From contig NADL03000097.1 in assembly GCA_002205965.3 (NCBI GenBank), positions 186,001 to 250,000 of the forward strand: 64,000 nt of DNA, given 5' to 3'. This document shows positions 21,784 to 32,830 of this stretch, in pieces. A program made the position numbers and the translations under genes. Positions within the stretch are counted from its first letter, which is position 1. Each line of letters begins with the position of its first letter. Source of the DNA: Kappaphycus alvarezii (Eukaryota; Rhodophyta; Florideophyceae; Gigartinales; Solieriaceae). Below the pieces are notes generated by a model, which was not told where the DNA came from, did not search any database, and saw nothing but the letters and a program-made list of their open reading frames with translations.

Positions 21784-23109
21784 ATGTGTGCCTTCATCGC
21801 TCCCTCCCGCCTCATCATCCGTCCCTATGCCTCACCCCTTTCTGATTCGCCTCACTATTCCCGACGCCGCGCTGCCCTCTGCACCGCTTCGTCAACACTG
21901 CCAACAACTCCCGCTTCTAAGCTCCCACCTCGCATCCTTCTACTTGGCGGTACCGGTCGCGTAGGAACCTCGACGCTTCTTTCCCTCCTGGCGACATCTG
22001 CAATCCCGCTCCATACCACCGTTGTGTCTCGCTCCCTCCCCAACGCTCAAGCCCACATTTCCTCCATTCTCTCTCAAAATCCACCCTCCCTCATACCCAT
22101 CAGCCCCTCCCCAAAGCACCACAGGCTCGTCCCCGCCGTGGCTGACATTCAAAATCCTTCTCACCTGCGCAAACTCGTGCCTCAACACGACGTCGTGCTT
22201 CATACCGCTGGTCCCTTTCAACGTGTTCCAGATCCGACACTCGTGCTCGCGGAAGCCATACGTGCCGGGGTTCATTACGTTGACGTTTGCGATGATGCTA
22301 CTCATGCTACCGCGTGCAAGGCATTGCATGCAGAAGCGGTGCAAGCGGGCTCGGCTTGTCTCATTTCCACTGGGATATATCCGGGAGTTAGCAATCTCAT
22401 GGCCGCGGAGGCCGTCCATCGTCTTCGACCCGACCGTCCACACCAAGTCCAGTTATTTTATCACACGGCTGGAAGTGGAGGTATTGGTGCTACTGTTCTC
22501 GCGAGTACTTTCCTTTTATTAAGCGAGCAAGCTGTTGTGTACGATGCCAACAAGGGGAAGCGAAAGGGCAAACCGGGCGGTGAGGTAGAGCTTGTGGATT
22601 TTGGTGGAAAGATCGGGAAACGCGCGGTATACCTATTGAACCTTCCTGAAGTCGAGTCATTACATTCATGCCTGTTTCGAGACGGTCGTGGGGGTGTTAG
22701 CGCAAAATTTAGTACTGCGCCGGGATTTTGGAACTGGTTGCTGCGGGCGATGGCTCGATGGATACCTGCGGAGGTTTTGCAAGACCGGAAGGGGATGTTG
22801 GCGTTAGCCAGGGTGAGCATTCCTGTGGTACGGGCTGTTGATAAACTCAGTGGGGCTCGGACGGGGATAGTGGCAGTGGGGAAGGGTGTCGACGGAAGGG
22901 AAGTGAGAATGATTTATGAACATGAACGACTGGATCACTGTGTTGGGGAGGCAGCTGCGGCATTTGTGACAGAGTTATTGCAAGAAGGACTTCAGAGTGG
23001 GGTGTGGTGGCCGGAAGAATTACAAGAAGACGTTAGGGAAAGGGTGTTACAAAATGCGACGAGGAGAACGGACAGGTGGGAGGTTGAGAGCGAGCGTGTC
23101 GAGGAGTGA
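21784..23109 (+). CDS. Saccharopine dehydrogenase-like NAD(P)-binding protein, probably plastid-targeted
   Basis: The single-exon ORF encodes 441 residues. Residues 1-48 are rich in Ser, Ala, Pro and Arg and begin MCAFIAPSRL, a red algal plastid transit peptide type. A Rossmann fold opens at residue 50 with ILLLGGTGRVG; the glycine pattern binds NAD(P). Further family marks are HDVVLHTAGPFQ, VHYVDVCDDATHA and STGIYPGVSNLMA, as in the saccharopine dehydrogenase NADP-binding family. Many members of that family are oxidoreductases of unknown substrate, so a role in lysine metabolism should not be assumed. C-terminal residues 330-441 look complete and end in an acidic tail. YR element 1 lies upstream and a non-LTR fragment begins within about 200 bases of the stop, so the gene is isolated. 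The chosen ATG is the first in the frame. Confidence 0.85.
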   Translation: MCAFIAPSRLIIRPYASPLSDSPHYSRRRAALCTASSTLPTTPASKLPPRILLLGGTGRVGTSTLLSLLATSAIPLHTTVVSRSLPNAQAHISSILSQNPPSLIPISPSPKHHRLVPAVADIQNPSHLRKLVPQHDVVLHTAGPFQRVPDPTLVLAEAIRAGVHYVDVCDDATHATACKALHAEAVQAGSACLISTGIYPGVSNLMAAEAVHRLRPDRPHQVQLFYHTAGSGGIGATVLASTFLLLSEQAVVYDANKGKRKGKPGGEVELVDFGGKIGKRAVYLLNLPEVESLHSCLFRDGRGGVSAKFSTAPGFWNWLLRAMARWIPAEVLQDRKGMLALARVSIPVVRAVDKLSGARTGIVAVGKGVDGREVRMIYEHERLDHCVGEAAAAFVTELLQEGLQSGVWWPEELQEDVRERVLQNATRRTDRWEVESERVEE

Positions 23110-23299
23110 AATTGACTTGATCGCACAACGGGATCGCGGGGATAACTGGCGAAGGATGCAACCCGGCCCACAAGCGAAGCAACGAAATTGTCGTGGTTCA
23201 TGTGGTCCTTGTCAACGAGAACGCAGAGGTTATTGTCAAAGAGAGGAAGAGGGACCTTTTGCTTCATAGAGTTTAGTGGGGGATCACCGCATGAGCCCC

Positions 23300-24206
23300 G
23301 TCTGGAGGTCAGGTGCTGGGGTATGTGCGCTGTTCTCGGTGATTCAGCATTACCGCGGTGTACTGTAGAACGTTACCGCCCATCAGACAGACTCCAGCAG
23401 CCTCTGCAATAATCCTCCCACGCAGAGTACCGTGACAAACGCTGCTCACGTGGCTCTCATGGAGCAATTACCCCATAGTGACAATCGTACGCGAGCCCTC
23501 CGGCCATCAGTGAAACTACACTGCTCGAAAGGATGGACCCACTGCGCCCCCTTTTCAGGTTTGAAAACGCGAATCGCGAACAAGCAGTTTTCGATCTGGC
23601 TGCAGTACTTCTGCCGGGTGCCTAAATTCGCACCAGGGACCCCGTGCCCGAGACAATCACGCGCGAAACTTTGGACATTCACGAGGATCACCATATGCAT
23701 AGTCGGTATGGAAGAGAGCGCATTGTCCGGCATGACAACCAGGTTGCCCTGTTAGGAAGCGACCTCGCCAGCGCGGCAAGGCATCCCTCCATAGAGCCTC
23801 GACCTGCCAACATTCCACAGGACAAGGCACGACATCAAAGCAACAGGAGCGACAGGTGGCAAGGACTATTTCGATGTTACGCTCGTCAACCCACTAGCCC
23901 TCTCCCACTGCAGGATTTGAAACTTAACCCTCTCACTGGTCTTCACACCGTCATGTCAGACAAGCACAGAAGGTACCAAGGTTCCATTTCTGTATCGCCC
24001 GAGAGGCCCAGGTTCTCCCCCATTCCAATTTCCACTCTGGGAGGATGGCATCCGGAAGCTTCTCCGTTGTCACGGGGCTGGCAAGAGCTGTCGCAAGTAG
24101 AGCCATGGAGGATTTCTCGAGGGCGAGACCAATGCCACGGCACCCCGCAAAAGTGGTCTCCTCTAACACTTCCTGTTTGTTATCTGGCCTCCTCACATCT
24201 TCCTAG
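23300..24206 (+). pseudogene. 3' part of an RLE-type non-LTR retrotransposon
   Basis: Across frames 23432-23755 and 23644-24210 the product matches the C-terminus of the element at 12.4-15.9 kb. The pieces are a WLQYFCRVPKFAPGTPC lead, a damaged knuckle (TLDIHEDHHMHSRYG) and RHDNQVALLGSDLASAARHP, against RHDSQTRLFAADLSKAARHP in the first element. The tail has GGWHPEA and ends, after a frame change, in SSNTSCLLSGLLTSS with a stop near 24206. The PD and second acidic positions are poorly kept. It is a truncated, inactive copy, as is usual for non-LTR insertions. Confidence 0.7.
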
Positions 24207-24406
24207 ATAGAATGAAGACGTCTGCTATCTTCTTTTTTTACAAAACGCCTTCCTCATAAAGTCCCCTGGTTCTCAGCCTTCCGAGCCCCCACAGAAAACA
24301 CACACCGTATATCCCTTGTAAAACAAACGCCGAGATACGTGTCCTGAGACTCTTGAATTCCGAGAGGGGGTACCTTGCTCGACGATCAGCTGTAAGGTTG
24401 CTAAGG

Positions 24407-25181
24407 TCATGAAGAGCCTGAAGTCCGGTAGAGACCGATGAGTGTGGCAGGGAGAGGGTGGGAGAGATGGAAGAGATGGGTGATCTCTTCCTGGAGCGGA
24501 CGGGCGGCGGTGTGGTCGACGTGGTGGGAGCGTGATAAGAGTGCCTCTAATCGTAGTTCTGCAGGGAGGTCTAAACTCATGGCCAGGGTGTCGCAAGAAA
24601 GGGCCAGAAAGCCGACATGCGTGAGGGTTGTGTGCACACATCGTCGAATGAGGGGCATGTCTGTGACGTTGGAGACAGTGATGCACGGGGTGAGGCCGAG
24701 GCCCCATGGCGGAAAGGCAGTGTGACCTAAAGCCATACGATGTCGGACATGTTCCGGTGAACTTTCTCGAGAGCCCTTCGCAACCCCTTGTCAAAACTTT
24801 GGCAAGTGGCAAGGTAATGTGCAGTGGGGTTTAGCGCAACAAGTACATAACCAGACACGAGGAGGCACAGAACCGGAGAATATGGTGAGAGATCGGAGGC
24901 TCAGGCTCTTTCATGGAGGAGAGGGATGTCCACAGTGACTTCGCCTTCTGCAGGGCTTTGAAGACCAAGAAAGTACATGCAGTCGGGGAGCCTATCAGGC
25001 TATCAAGAACCTTGATAGCATCCGAAGAAAAGTCGTCGCATGGCAGGTCATGCAGGGGTAAGGTGACGAACAGAGAGCTACCAAACAGATGGTTTGTGGG
25101 GTGAGGTTGATCTCGAAGCAAAGATTCGGGCCGGTCAGGCGCAGATACTGGAGGACGGCGCCGGTCGCCCATTCTCAGCAT
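24407..25181 (-). pseudogene. RT connection region of another RLE-type non-LTR element
   Basis: The frame at 25181-24831 has HHILRFCASSCLVMYLLR, which aligns with LLRTCFGVCRINYLLR after the RT of the first element, and an upstream KVLDSLIGSPTACTFL segment. The frame at 24736-24407 has FPPWGLGLTPCITVS, the typical GLGL block that follows. No RT core or nuclease is present on this strand. The piece lies head-on against the plus-strand fragment ending at 24206 and stops at the inverted repeat at 25095-25305. Confidence 0.5.
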
Positions 25182-25305
25182 CGCGACGTTCTTCGCGGGT
25201 CCCGCTGTTCTCCGCGAGACCCGCCGTTCTCCAGTATTGCGCTGTTCTCCAGTATCTGCGCATGACCGACCCGAACCTCGGCTTCGATATTAACCTCAAC
25301 CCCCG
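25095..25305. repeat. Long imperfect inverted repeat (~60-bp arms)
   Basis: The arm from about 25096 to 25157 (gaggttgatctcgaagc ... gcgcagatactggag) pairs with the reverse complement of about 25242-25304 (ctccagtatctgcgc ... cgaagctcc-like). The loop of about 85 bases contains a further GC-rich hairpin (cgcgggtcccgc / gcgagacccgcc). The best-matched 26 bp of the arms differ at about three positions. The left arm also encodes the start of the minus-strand RT fragment, so the right arm looks like an inverted duplication of element sequence. Confidence 0.7.
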
Positions 25306-25915
25306 AAAAGCATTGGCTTTGTGGCCCTCTCCCTCACCTCACCCACTCATACATGACTTGCCATAGCGACGCCGTCTCTTCGACGCTAACCGGGTTCTAG
25401 GTGGCCAGATCGGGAATCCGGCTGCAAGCACTTCTTGGCGATTAAAGAAAATTTGGAGGTAACGAGAACAGATTTCCAGAATAAATGTCACTAGATTTTT
25501 ATTTAGTAATTTATCCTCGAATAATTGCAATAATGAGGGAACTGAGACCTTTATTTAAAGATTAAAATGGGCCTGCTAAACAGACACAACCTGGCAAGGG
25601 CTTGACCGATGCCTACCCCAGCAAGGGGGGAAAATGTGGGGTGATTTCATATTTGAAAGATATGGTCGGTTGTGGCCCGGAATATCCTCCAGCAAAGGGG
25701 ACGGAGGAAAATTCCCCTATTGAAATCTCGGTAAGCCGAGAGAGTAACGGTTTGAAAAACTCCGGGTGTACGCGATGTGCTTACAGAAAGCGTCGTCGCT
25801 GTCGCAAACGCAGTCATGTGAATAGCGAGATGCGCGGCGTGTACTAGTTACAGGTTTCGATTGGAACAATTGCGTGGCAGGACATTGCGTTATCATATCC
25901 TGAGTGGTAGGTGCA
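25306..25915. other. Intergenic with one dispersed motif copy
   Basis: There is no convincing ORF. The short frames at 25339-25530 (-) and 25602-25847 (+) have no motif. The dispersed motif copy at 25623-25692 is the only recognisable item. Confidence 0.5.
25623..25692 (-). repeat. Dispersed ~60-bp motif, copy 3
   Basis: On the minus strand it reads ggatattccgggccacaacc then gaccatatctttcaaatatg and aaatcaccccacattttccc. It is the longest match to the copy at 3281-3344 and also matches 11841-11894. Confidence 0.7.
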
Positions 25916-26219
25916 TCATGTTGCGTCATTTGAGTTCAAAGTGTTGTCTCTGTAACAAAACTGCTCTTCAGCCTTCTGCGACGAAAGAGCGGTCGGAGGG
26001 ATAATAAGGGAGTCATGAAGGGAGTCGGTCCACAGGGTGAGACTAAATAAAGGAAGGGAGGATTGAGGAAGAAAGTTGGTAGAAGGAGAAGTAGCACAGA
26101 GGTGGCGTCCCTCCGGGGTAGTCAACCTCGCGATGGTTGACGACTGGGGGAGGAAAGTCGGATGATTGTAAAAAGCTGAGGATCGAGAAGAAAAAGTTGC
26201 TCTCAGGGTCTTAGTGGCC

Positions 26220-26872
26220 ATCTCAAGGATCAATTGTTTGTTAATAGCAGGTAGTTCTACCTTTGAATTTTGGTGGTTGTTGCGCAGAAAGGAATGATGG
26301 CGTTCGCTTACGCCAATGAATGTATGGTTTTCGACTCCTGATATTGTCAACTTGGCACAGATCTACCTACAAAGATTCCTAAAAATTAGTGCTCTTAATT
26401 TTGTTCCAGAATCCGCGAGAATCCGGATGAGTTCGGCAACGTATCGAAGGGCACATATGCGGTCATATAATTTACATAGATATTCAGCTATCTCGCGTTC
26501 AGTAAACGCAGCAGCACAATGGAAGACTTTATTACCGTCAATCAACAGCAAATTGCAAGAAAGAGTGCGGTTGAAGAAAATATCAGTGTCAGGCAGACTG
26601 ACGCGGAAACGCCCGGGGCCATTATTGAGGTGCTGGCAAACGTCACAATTCTTTCAAATTTCTTCGAGGGATTTCAGTGTACCATGGCCTTATTCATTTG
26701 GTTTGGCTTCGCAAAGGATCGAATAGAGGGTTTGAGACTCAAGGTAGAAGAAACTGTTGTGGTCTTTGTGTAACTCATTCTTCGAGTATAGAATTTCGCA
26801 CTGTTTCCATAAAATATAAAGGTGGCCCCTATTCCTCATAAAGTCAACTTCCCATTGACTATCACCATCCAT
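26220..26872 (-). pseudogene. Integrase fragment of copia-like element 2
   Basis: The zinc-binding part has GHLYILWKQCEILYSKNELH and FYLESQTLYSILCEAKPNE; the usual His of HPS is changed. The core has LLIDGNKVFHCAAAFTEREI (26551-26363), and ISGVENHTFIGVSERHHSFL near 26340 fits the segment before the third catalytic residue. Pieces are split by stops and frame changes, including MAPGVSASV in place of the usual RFRVSL run. Confidence 0.65.
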
Positions 26873-26929
26873 CAGATTTCTGCATCCACGTCAATTGTAA
26901 TTGAAATTTCATACATGAACTAGATACCA

Positions 26930-27423
26930 AGGAGGAGCGGGACGTTCAAGTCGACGATTTCAACATCGAAAGAAATGAAAAAGTCGTCAACAATCGGGAT
27001 ACGAATGTCGATAAAGCCAATGAATCCGTAATTTTGTTCTCCAAACTAGTAAAGCTGAAGATTGTTACTTTTGGCGTACTTGATTTAGAATGGAATGCAG
27101 ACAAAATCACACTAGGCTTCAACCGGGATTATCCCAACGACAGACTTTTGTGCCCCAGTTTTCACGCAGGCTCCTTGAAATTTGCTTTCCACCTGTGAAG
27201 AAGCCTCTAACACATTGCTGTCACCATCACCGTCAATTACAGTTGTGAACGAATCTTGTTCATTAACAGAGGAACCGTACTGATCGAAACGATGCGGTTC
27301 ATACATGTAATCTTTGTCAAAATATTCGTCCTTGACATCGTCAGATCGAAGAGATGGGGTAGAGTCGCATGGGGAATCCCGTTCTGGAGTTAGAGACATG
27401 TTAACTTCGAACTCTGGTATCAT
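26930..27423 (-). pseudogene. Retropepsin-like protease with altered catalytic site
   Basis: The frame at 27423-27112 ends with FQGACVKTGAQKSVVG. Retropepsins need D-T/S-G; here the Asp codon position (27160-27162) reads Lys. The flap and body continue, broken by stops, as FGEQNYG, IRIPIVDDFF and LNVPLLLG near 27060-26940. The acidic N-terminal part (VIDGDGDSNVLEASS) is the usual linker after gag. The changed active site agrees with a dead copy. Confidence 0.65.
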
Positions 27424-28236
27424 TTTCTCGACTATCTTGCGATCTGAATGATCATCTGGTCGGTTGCAAATTAAGTTCTGAGGATCATCATTGTCTCCAT
27501 TCCGGCCAGTGATGTAGAGTTGGTAGCAAAGCTCGAAAAGAACTAGGTGTGTGTTTTAATCATTCGATGCGTTCCTTTTCGCGTAATATACTAGCTTTTT
27601 CGCTACGATACGTGCGAAATTCAGCAGAGTGGGGCAGCCTTTGAGGGGGTGGTAGGGTTTACTGCAGTTGAAAAATCCTGCGATAGACAGAGGATCGAAC
27701 TTTCCGATTAGAATCGGCACTTTCGTTTCTTTTGTCCTGTGGTGCTTAGAGAATCGACGATGGTTAGGATTTTTTGCCTACATCTGTTTTCCAGGGAAGA
27801 GAATGCACGGAACTTCTCTGTCAAAAGAAACGCTTTTGCGCTTTGAACGGGAGAATATCTCATCCTTGAGACGTGAAACTTCAGCTTCCCTCGTCAACTG
27901 CAACTGAGATTCAAGCTCTCCATAGAGTTGCTAAAAATTCAATCTAATGGTAGCAATACGGGTGAGGGGTTCCTTAGCCCAGTCATATCCTGCGACACCA
28001 GACGAAATAAATTCGACTTTGTGCTTATCCCCACGGTGGGTGACGGAGGCCTGCCTCGCAAGCTTGCTTATGGTCTTGTAGATTTTTTCCATTGCGGCAG
28101 ACATACACGTACCATCATAAACAAATCTACTAATACGCAGGTACTTTAGGTATTTTATAGATTTGCTTTGTCTGACATGGAAGTTGTACCCCTTTCAACC
28201 ATGTTAACTGCCTGCTGAAAAGATGCAGCGTAGCAG

Positions 28237-28899
28237 TCAAAAAAAATCAAGATAAAAGCTCTTGGCATCCCCTCGCAGCATTTTTTGGAGGTAATGTAGC
28301 TTCTGCTTATACGAAAGTCCATATTCTCTTGCCATCTGTCTATACTCATCCACGAACTCTTGCCAAAATTCATCAATATCACCAGTTAATTTCTTTTCCA
28401 GGTATTTGAAACGAATAGAAACATTTTGAGCAACCTTGTCCGTGGAGGTTACACGAATGGAACGAATGGGTGCACTAGCTGCAGCGATATTTCCAGTCGT
28501 AGAGGAATTCTGTTGTTGGTGTATGGATGCAATCGAAGCCTGACGCCCAGCGACTATAATGTCTCTCAAAATGTTCTCAGCCGCTTTTGTATCCTCTGCA
28601 TCCTCATAAATGTTTGTGGATAAAGTCATCATGATAAGATGGGAGGAGTGAGGGGTCAGGTTTTCACCTTTGCTGTCAAGAAAGTTGCGTACTTCAGTAT
28701 GGGGAGCATACATTGCCCTAACATCACATAAAACGAACAGCGGGGGGAACATATCTCCGAAAGTGCGAACTGACATGGACCACACCATAGCTTCATCGTT
28801 TTCAAGCATTATGATTAATGTGATGAATCCATTCCGGACGTCATGCATCTGAGAAGTAGCCTCGGGCGATAAATATGACATGGAGGAGGAAGAGTTCAA
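28237..28899 (-). pseudogene. Gag of copia-like element 2
   Basis: The frame codes for 220 residues. The C-terminal half has the gag capsid-like pattern RFKYLEKKLTGDIDEFWQEF and YGLSYKQKLHYLQKMLRGDA with KSFYLD, typical of Ty1/copia gag. The end is frameshifted near 28237. A knuckle-like FFNCSKPYHPLKGCP follows about 600 bases downstream, with Phe where the first Cys should be. Confidence 0.65.
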
Positions 28900-30783
28900 A
28901 ATGTATCCGGAGGTGGGGAACCTTGCACGGATCCATCTTCAGCATCAGCATTCAACTTGAGTTAATGAAGAAAAGTTCAGACTCGAGAGTTTGAGATCAA
29001 AATGAAGATCCGGTAACACATTACAGTGCGTGTATGTAAAAGATGCAGTTTGTGACTAATTAGTTGACGAAGCCCACGTGAACCTCGCCCGAGGGACACA
29101 AGGGCTAAGTTATACTTCGGCTGAATGTGGTTGAACAAATAAGACTGAATTCTCGAAATCTTATGCGGCCGTAAGAACGTAATTTTCGACGGTGAGGGGG
29201 CAGGTCATACTTCTCACAGAATTGCAGTTTGCGTGGAAAAAAGGAGTTTGAGTGGAAGTGTTCTGTGTTGCAAAATTGGGGCAATTTGGTGGTGTTTTTG
29301 ATCGTTCAGAAAATAGTTTGAGAGAAAAGATAGTACCAGAGCTATTGCGCAATGTACTTTCACTGGTAGAATTACTTCAAAGAACAGTACACATCGACGC
29401 CCGATTGGGTCTGTCTCAGACCTTCTCGACGACTAAGAGATTCAGCTGCTAGTACTGTATCTTGTCCTTCAAATAATACTTTTAAAATCCCAAGTCGGGT
29501 AGGTAGGTGACGTTATATACGCATTCTACTAAATCCAGATTACGAATACAGTTAACGTAATCAATATACACAGAAAATTCGCAAAAAAGTGCATGAGCAC
29601 TGATATTCCCATAAAGTCCCATCGTAATTCTTAAAATCTCCATACCGCCATCTCATTATGCGCTTAATTTCATTTACGACGCAATGCGTTGCCATCCTCG
29701 CACTATTGTCGCTAAACTCTCATACATGCGTGCAAATTCCAAAATATTCATCTCGAGCTGAATATGCAACATTTTTTCAACTTCTCTCACCTTATCAGTG
29801 TTACAAACATTAATCGCTCCTCATCTTCGGTTGAAAATGCCTAATTCGGTCTTGCAGTTGGTTGAAGAGCCGTTTCATTCTTGAGAGGGGGGTAAATTAT
29901 GTCGAAACATCATGTTCTCTCAACAATTCCACGGTAGAATGGGGTAAGGCTTCTCGCGGTATAGCCAGGACATTAATTGTAACAAGCTTCATCTCCGGGT
30001 GATTTGATTACCTTTACAGGAGTCCTCAAAGGTAACTGTTATCGTAGATTAACTTGCGCTACGACAGCCCTAAGGCACGCGTTTTAGTGATGCATCACAG
30101 GGGTGCAAACAACTTGGGCCATGTCTTAGCGGTATATTTTGTGGCCCAGCGGATGACTGATCGTGGGGAATCGTAATATATATCAAATTTATTGTTGAGA
30201 ATTTGCGCAGGGTGCGGGGTACATACTAGATTACTTCTGTCCGAGAAGTTACATCCGTGGAAGCGGGTGCATTAAACGTTTGTTGAGGACTCATTAGAAT
30301 CAATGAATAAAACCATTTTAAAATTCAAAATAAATTGAAAGAGATAAGTCAGCATCTCAAGAGATGAAATTTTAATGGTAAGTAATACTTTATGCAAATG
30401 TGCAACTCTACCAGTGCGTAGTGAATCGACTTTGGAAGCATTCATTGGCCACAGATATACACTGGCGGTATTTTGACTTATTCTCTATTTTTGCACTAAA
30501 CTTAAAGCGACGTAGGCGGCGTCCGAGATGATATTTCTTGACAAAATTACGACGATAATCCTTAGCGTATTGGATGGGTGAAGAGCCTGCGCAATGAAGA
30601 AGGTACTCGAAAGTTTGCAAATTATAAGACCCCAGGGCACGTGCCTTGGCTACTGATACGACTTCTCTTTTTTTTGTAAGTAGTAATCTCTTCTTTCACT
30701 TCCAGGCTCGACAGTTTGGGGCTCCCGGTATGAATTTACTCGATCGCTACCAATTCTAGTATTATTAAATCCGCTTTGTCAGG
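28900..30783. other. No recognisable gene
   Basis: The stretch between the copia-like gag and the Gypsy integrase is AT-rich. Short frames at 29161-29352 (-), 29252-29452 (+) and 30408-30620 (-, 70 codons, basic) show no motif. The left part may include the LTR and leader of the copia-like element and the right part the 3' end of the Gypsy element. Confidence 0.45.
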
Positions 30784-32830
30784 TCATTTTAGGAGAAGAG
30801 CTGTATTCGTGGCTGAAAAAATGAAGCCCAACCCATTTATTGATGAGTAAGGGCAGAGAATACTGGAGGTGGGGCGCCTGCGGTACTCTAACAGAAGATT
30901 CGGTGTAATTTCGACCCATCCATACTGGCCGCTTAGAGTTTTGTTAATGATATCCTTCTCGATGGATACAAACATACGCTCTAGTCTTTCTCTACACATA
31001 AATGACTGCTCTGCAACTTTTTCTTCAATTTAAACAGTATCTAATCATCTCCTTGATTAAACATCCATAGAAGCCTGGGATATAGCCAATATCCAGAACT
31101 GCAGATGGCTCGAAAGGCTTTTTTATGTACTCCACTAAGAACTTGGGGACAACATCCGCCTTGAAAGTTTTTTATCAGGAAAAATAGGCTAAGGTGCTTA
31201 GTGATTCCGTTAAATAAGAGCGAAACGCCTAGGACTCGGAAATGTGACACAGAATTCAATAGAGAATGTATAGAAGAAGGAAATTCGGAAAATAGGTAAA
31301 TAAAGCGTGGTACGTAATTACAGGCACTTTTTTGAGAGCAAAAACAAGTTTTGACATGAATATAGACGTTTTATGTGACCTCTGGCCACAAATATATTTC
31401 CATGACAATGTAAAGAGACTTCTCGGCACTAGAAAGGCCAATGTCATCGTTAAAGCTCCGGTATGGACCAGAGAGCCCTTTAGTATCAAATGTTAGGCTT
31501 AAGAGTAGTACGCTGGATTTTTTGGCTACGAAAAATAAAAGAAAGCAGGGCACAGTGCGGGGCATCGTGTTGTCCCATATGTTTCCATGATAACATTGGA
31601 GAAGATGTGTCGCATAATATACTCGAAATCTAATTACGGTCCATCTACATCCCTTTTCTTGACCTCTGCGAACTTCCTGTTGTCCTTATATATTAAAAGA
31701 GGTTGCTTTCTACATGAATCTTGAGAGAGAAAGTCCGCGGGCTGGTTTCCACTACCGGATCTTCGTGTCAATTTGAACTCATATTCTGCAAAATGGTCTA
31801 ACCGGCTTGCCAACCGGCCTTGCTCATTCTCTATGCGAAATTGTATCGTAAATAATGGTGATCTGTCATCTGCTCGAACCTTTTGTGTCACAGGAGGTAC
31901 ATAAGGAGGTTAGGAAGTGTCAATATCACTGGGAGGGCAACCTGTTTGCAAAAAGAGTAATTTTTCTCTGTAGAATCGAAGTTGCGGCCCATATACTGAA
32001 AAGGTTGCTGTTTTAATTTCGCGAGCACGGCACCGATTCCCTTGGAGGAAGATTAAGTCCCGACTAAGAAATTCTTTTCAGAGGTAGGATAACTCAACAG
32101 AGGTACAGAATTCTAGGCTCCTCCAAAGTTTCAAAATCACCTTGAACTTCGGTCAACAAACAAATATTAATACTATTGGTGAATTAAATTATTTCATAGG
32201 GGAAGATATTCCGATGAAACCCTTACTAACGCGCATTTAGCTGTCGAAGAATCCCCATGAAATTTTGGGCCTTTCTAACATCGCAGTTGGAACAGGACTA
32301 CCTCCCATGTCCGACATCTTACTGAAGTTTGTTTTCATTACACCAGCTCCGATGAAAGTGACCAATCAGAGGGATTATTGACATAAAAAATTGTACCTCT
32401 TGATCGTTTGTTATCAGTGATGGGATGAAATGATATCAAACACAGCAGAAAGGTTTCTGAGTACTGGTTCTTGGTGCGGGAAAATATTTAAAGTCGTCTA
32501 TGTAGGCTCTCGTAAAGAAGCCAAGGCCCTAATAATTACTTACATCATTCTTTGGATAACAGAGTGAGCTTTTATTATACTTAACAACAAAATTAAAAGA
32601 CATTCCGTACCCGGTAATAAAACTAGAGCGTTTTGTTTCAAATCTTCTTCAACCTTAATTTTCAATTACCTAGACAGAGTTCCAGGGTCGAAAATAGTCT
32701 ACAGTCCTTGAGTCCGTCAATAAATTTCTTCTATTTGCGTGATCATCCAGCGATTTGTTTGAATCTTTGGTTGAAGGTCCTTTAGCACCCTCTAAATTTA
32801 TTCTCATCGTCCATTTTGCATGCAATTGAA
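30784..32830 (-). mobile_element. Gypsy-type LTR retrotransposon (RT - RNase H - integrase), decayed
   Basis: On the minus strand an RT begins near 32830 (LKDLQPKIQTNRWMITQIEE) with the catalytic YIDD at 32493-32504 and QRMM just before it. RNase H ends in the frame 31891-31634 (LASRLDHFAEYEFKL and GNQPADFLSQ). The integrase zinc-binding part lies near 31500-31330 (IGLSSAEKSLYIVMEIYLWP) and a late integrase segment in 30999-30784 (YGWVEITPNLLLEYRRRP). RT before integrase is the Gypsy order. Stops and frameshifts occur in every domain. Gag and protease may lie at 32830-34100 but are not recognisable. Confidence 0.7.

Larger units (their letters stand above)
25916..28899 (-). mobile_element. 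Copia-like LTR retrotransposon 2 (gag - protease - integrase), truncated
   Basis: On the minus strand a gag ORF (28899-28237) is followed by a decayed zinc-knuckle region (near 27640), a retropepsin (27423 to about 26930), an integrase zinc-binding domain (about 26870-26690) and part of the integrase core (26551-26220). RT and RNase H are absent. Integrase after protease is the copia order. The 3' part diverges after about 26220. LTRs were not recognised; 28900-29160 may be leader. It shares its domain layout with the plus-strand element at 3.4-5.8 kb. Confidence 0.7.
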
